Assembly (NCBI GenBank): GCA_009777685.1
Contig: WRLJ01000109.1
Location: forward strand, 1 to 6,126
DNA from: Oscillospiraceae bacterium
GTDB taxonomy: Bacteria > Bacillota > Clostridia > Oscillospirales > UBA929
Length of the DNA: 6,126 bases
Reading direction: 5' to 3'
Shown here piece after piece: positions 5,973-6,126 of the stretch. A program made the translations under genes and the position numbers. Numbering within the stretch: position 1 is the stretch's first letter; each line of letters opens with the position of its first letter. The notes under the pieces were generated by a model. It was not told the origin of the DNA. It searched no databases and saw nothing but the letters and a program-made list of their open reading frames with translations.

Positions 5973-6078
5973 CTTCCGCCGCGGCGCGCGTTGGCGGAGC
6001 GGGTGGTTGGTTATTTGAACACCCTAAACCGTTGCTATTACTGGATTGTTCCCCGCCGCCGTCTGCGTCATTGAGAAT

Positions 6079-6107
6079 ATTATAATCCACTTCAACCGTC
6101 CTGTCAA
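6079..6107 (-). promoter_or_regulatory. Consensus sigma-70/sigma-A promoter for the DUF1538-PII operon
   Basis: On the minus strand TTGACA (6107-6102) and TATAAT (6084-6079) are separated by exactly 17 nt, so all 12 consensus bases match. Transcription should start near 6072. It is the only strong promoter seen in the window and drives toward the DUF1538 gene. A site this perfect would usually be strong unless repressed, which makes the weak TTG start downstream notable. Confidence 0.88.
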
Positions 6108-6126
6108 TCGTGTTGAAAAAGATTGT

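Larger units (their letters stand above)
5835..6072 (-). promoter_or_regulatory. Structured 5' leader of the DUF1538-PII operon
   Basis: About 240 nt separate the predicted transcription start from the TTG. Clear structures are a 9-bp stem with a 3-nt loop (5943-5951 with 5955-5963), extended by a 6-bp outer stem (5936-5941 with 5967-5972), a 6-bp stem (5975-5980 with 5993-5998), and a 12-bp palindrome (5923-5934). No gene is convincing here: a 76-codon frame begins with GTG inside the promoter and has a low-complexity product. The structure does not match a riboswitch class I can recognise, and no stem carries a U-run, so attenuation by intrinsic termination is not evident. A role in controlling translation of the TTG start is possible. 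Confidence 0.45.

Noticed and set aside
5860..6090. A 76-codon minus-strand frame in the operon leader
   Set aside because: It begins with GTG within the promoter, upstream of the expected transcription start, and the product is low complexity. It is best read as untranslated leader.

Overview
The window looks like a chromosomal segment of a GC-rich, anaerobic, Clostridia-type Firmicute, possibly an Oscillospiraceae-like gut or rumen bacterium. This placement is an inference. It rests on the high GC content, the strong AGGAGG-type ribosome site before the glycosidase, a large multi-domain family 2 glycoside hydrolase, and short palindromic repeats of the GTAGGGGCGGC type scattered between genes.

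All three convincing genes lie on the minus strand, so the window reads from right to left. At the right end is a perfect consensus sigma-70/sigma-A promoter (6079-6107). It is followed by a leader of about 240 nt with strong hairpins and a 12-bp palindrome, then a TTG-initiated gene for a duplicated DUF1538 membrane protein (4332-5834). That gene overlaps by 14 nt the next gene, which encodes a protein made of two PII-like domains (3701-4345). A hairpin with a U-run (3650-3683) ends this two-gene operon. After a 102-nt gap comes a cytoplasmic GH2 beta-galactosidase-like enzyme with accessory C-terminal modules (434-3598). The first 433 bases contain no credible gene. They hold a dense cluster of REP/BIME-like palindromes, a nested inverted repeat and short tandem repeats.

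The most interesting unit is the DUF1538/PII pair. DUF1538 proteins have been reported (from memory, the UmpAB pair of a halophilic Halomonas) to act as Na+(Li+,K+)/H+ antiporters. PII proteins commonly gate membrane transporters. A cation antiporter controlled by a dedicated, non-canonical PII protein is therefore a reasonable hypothesis. Both partners are internally duplicated, and the PII domains lack the canonical nucleotide-binding B-loop and the modifiable T-loop tyrosine. The GH2 gene appears to be a separate transcription unit with no obvious functional link to the pair.
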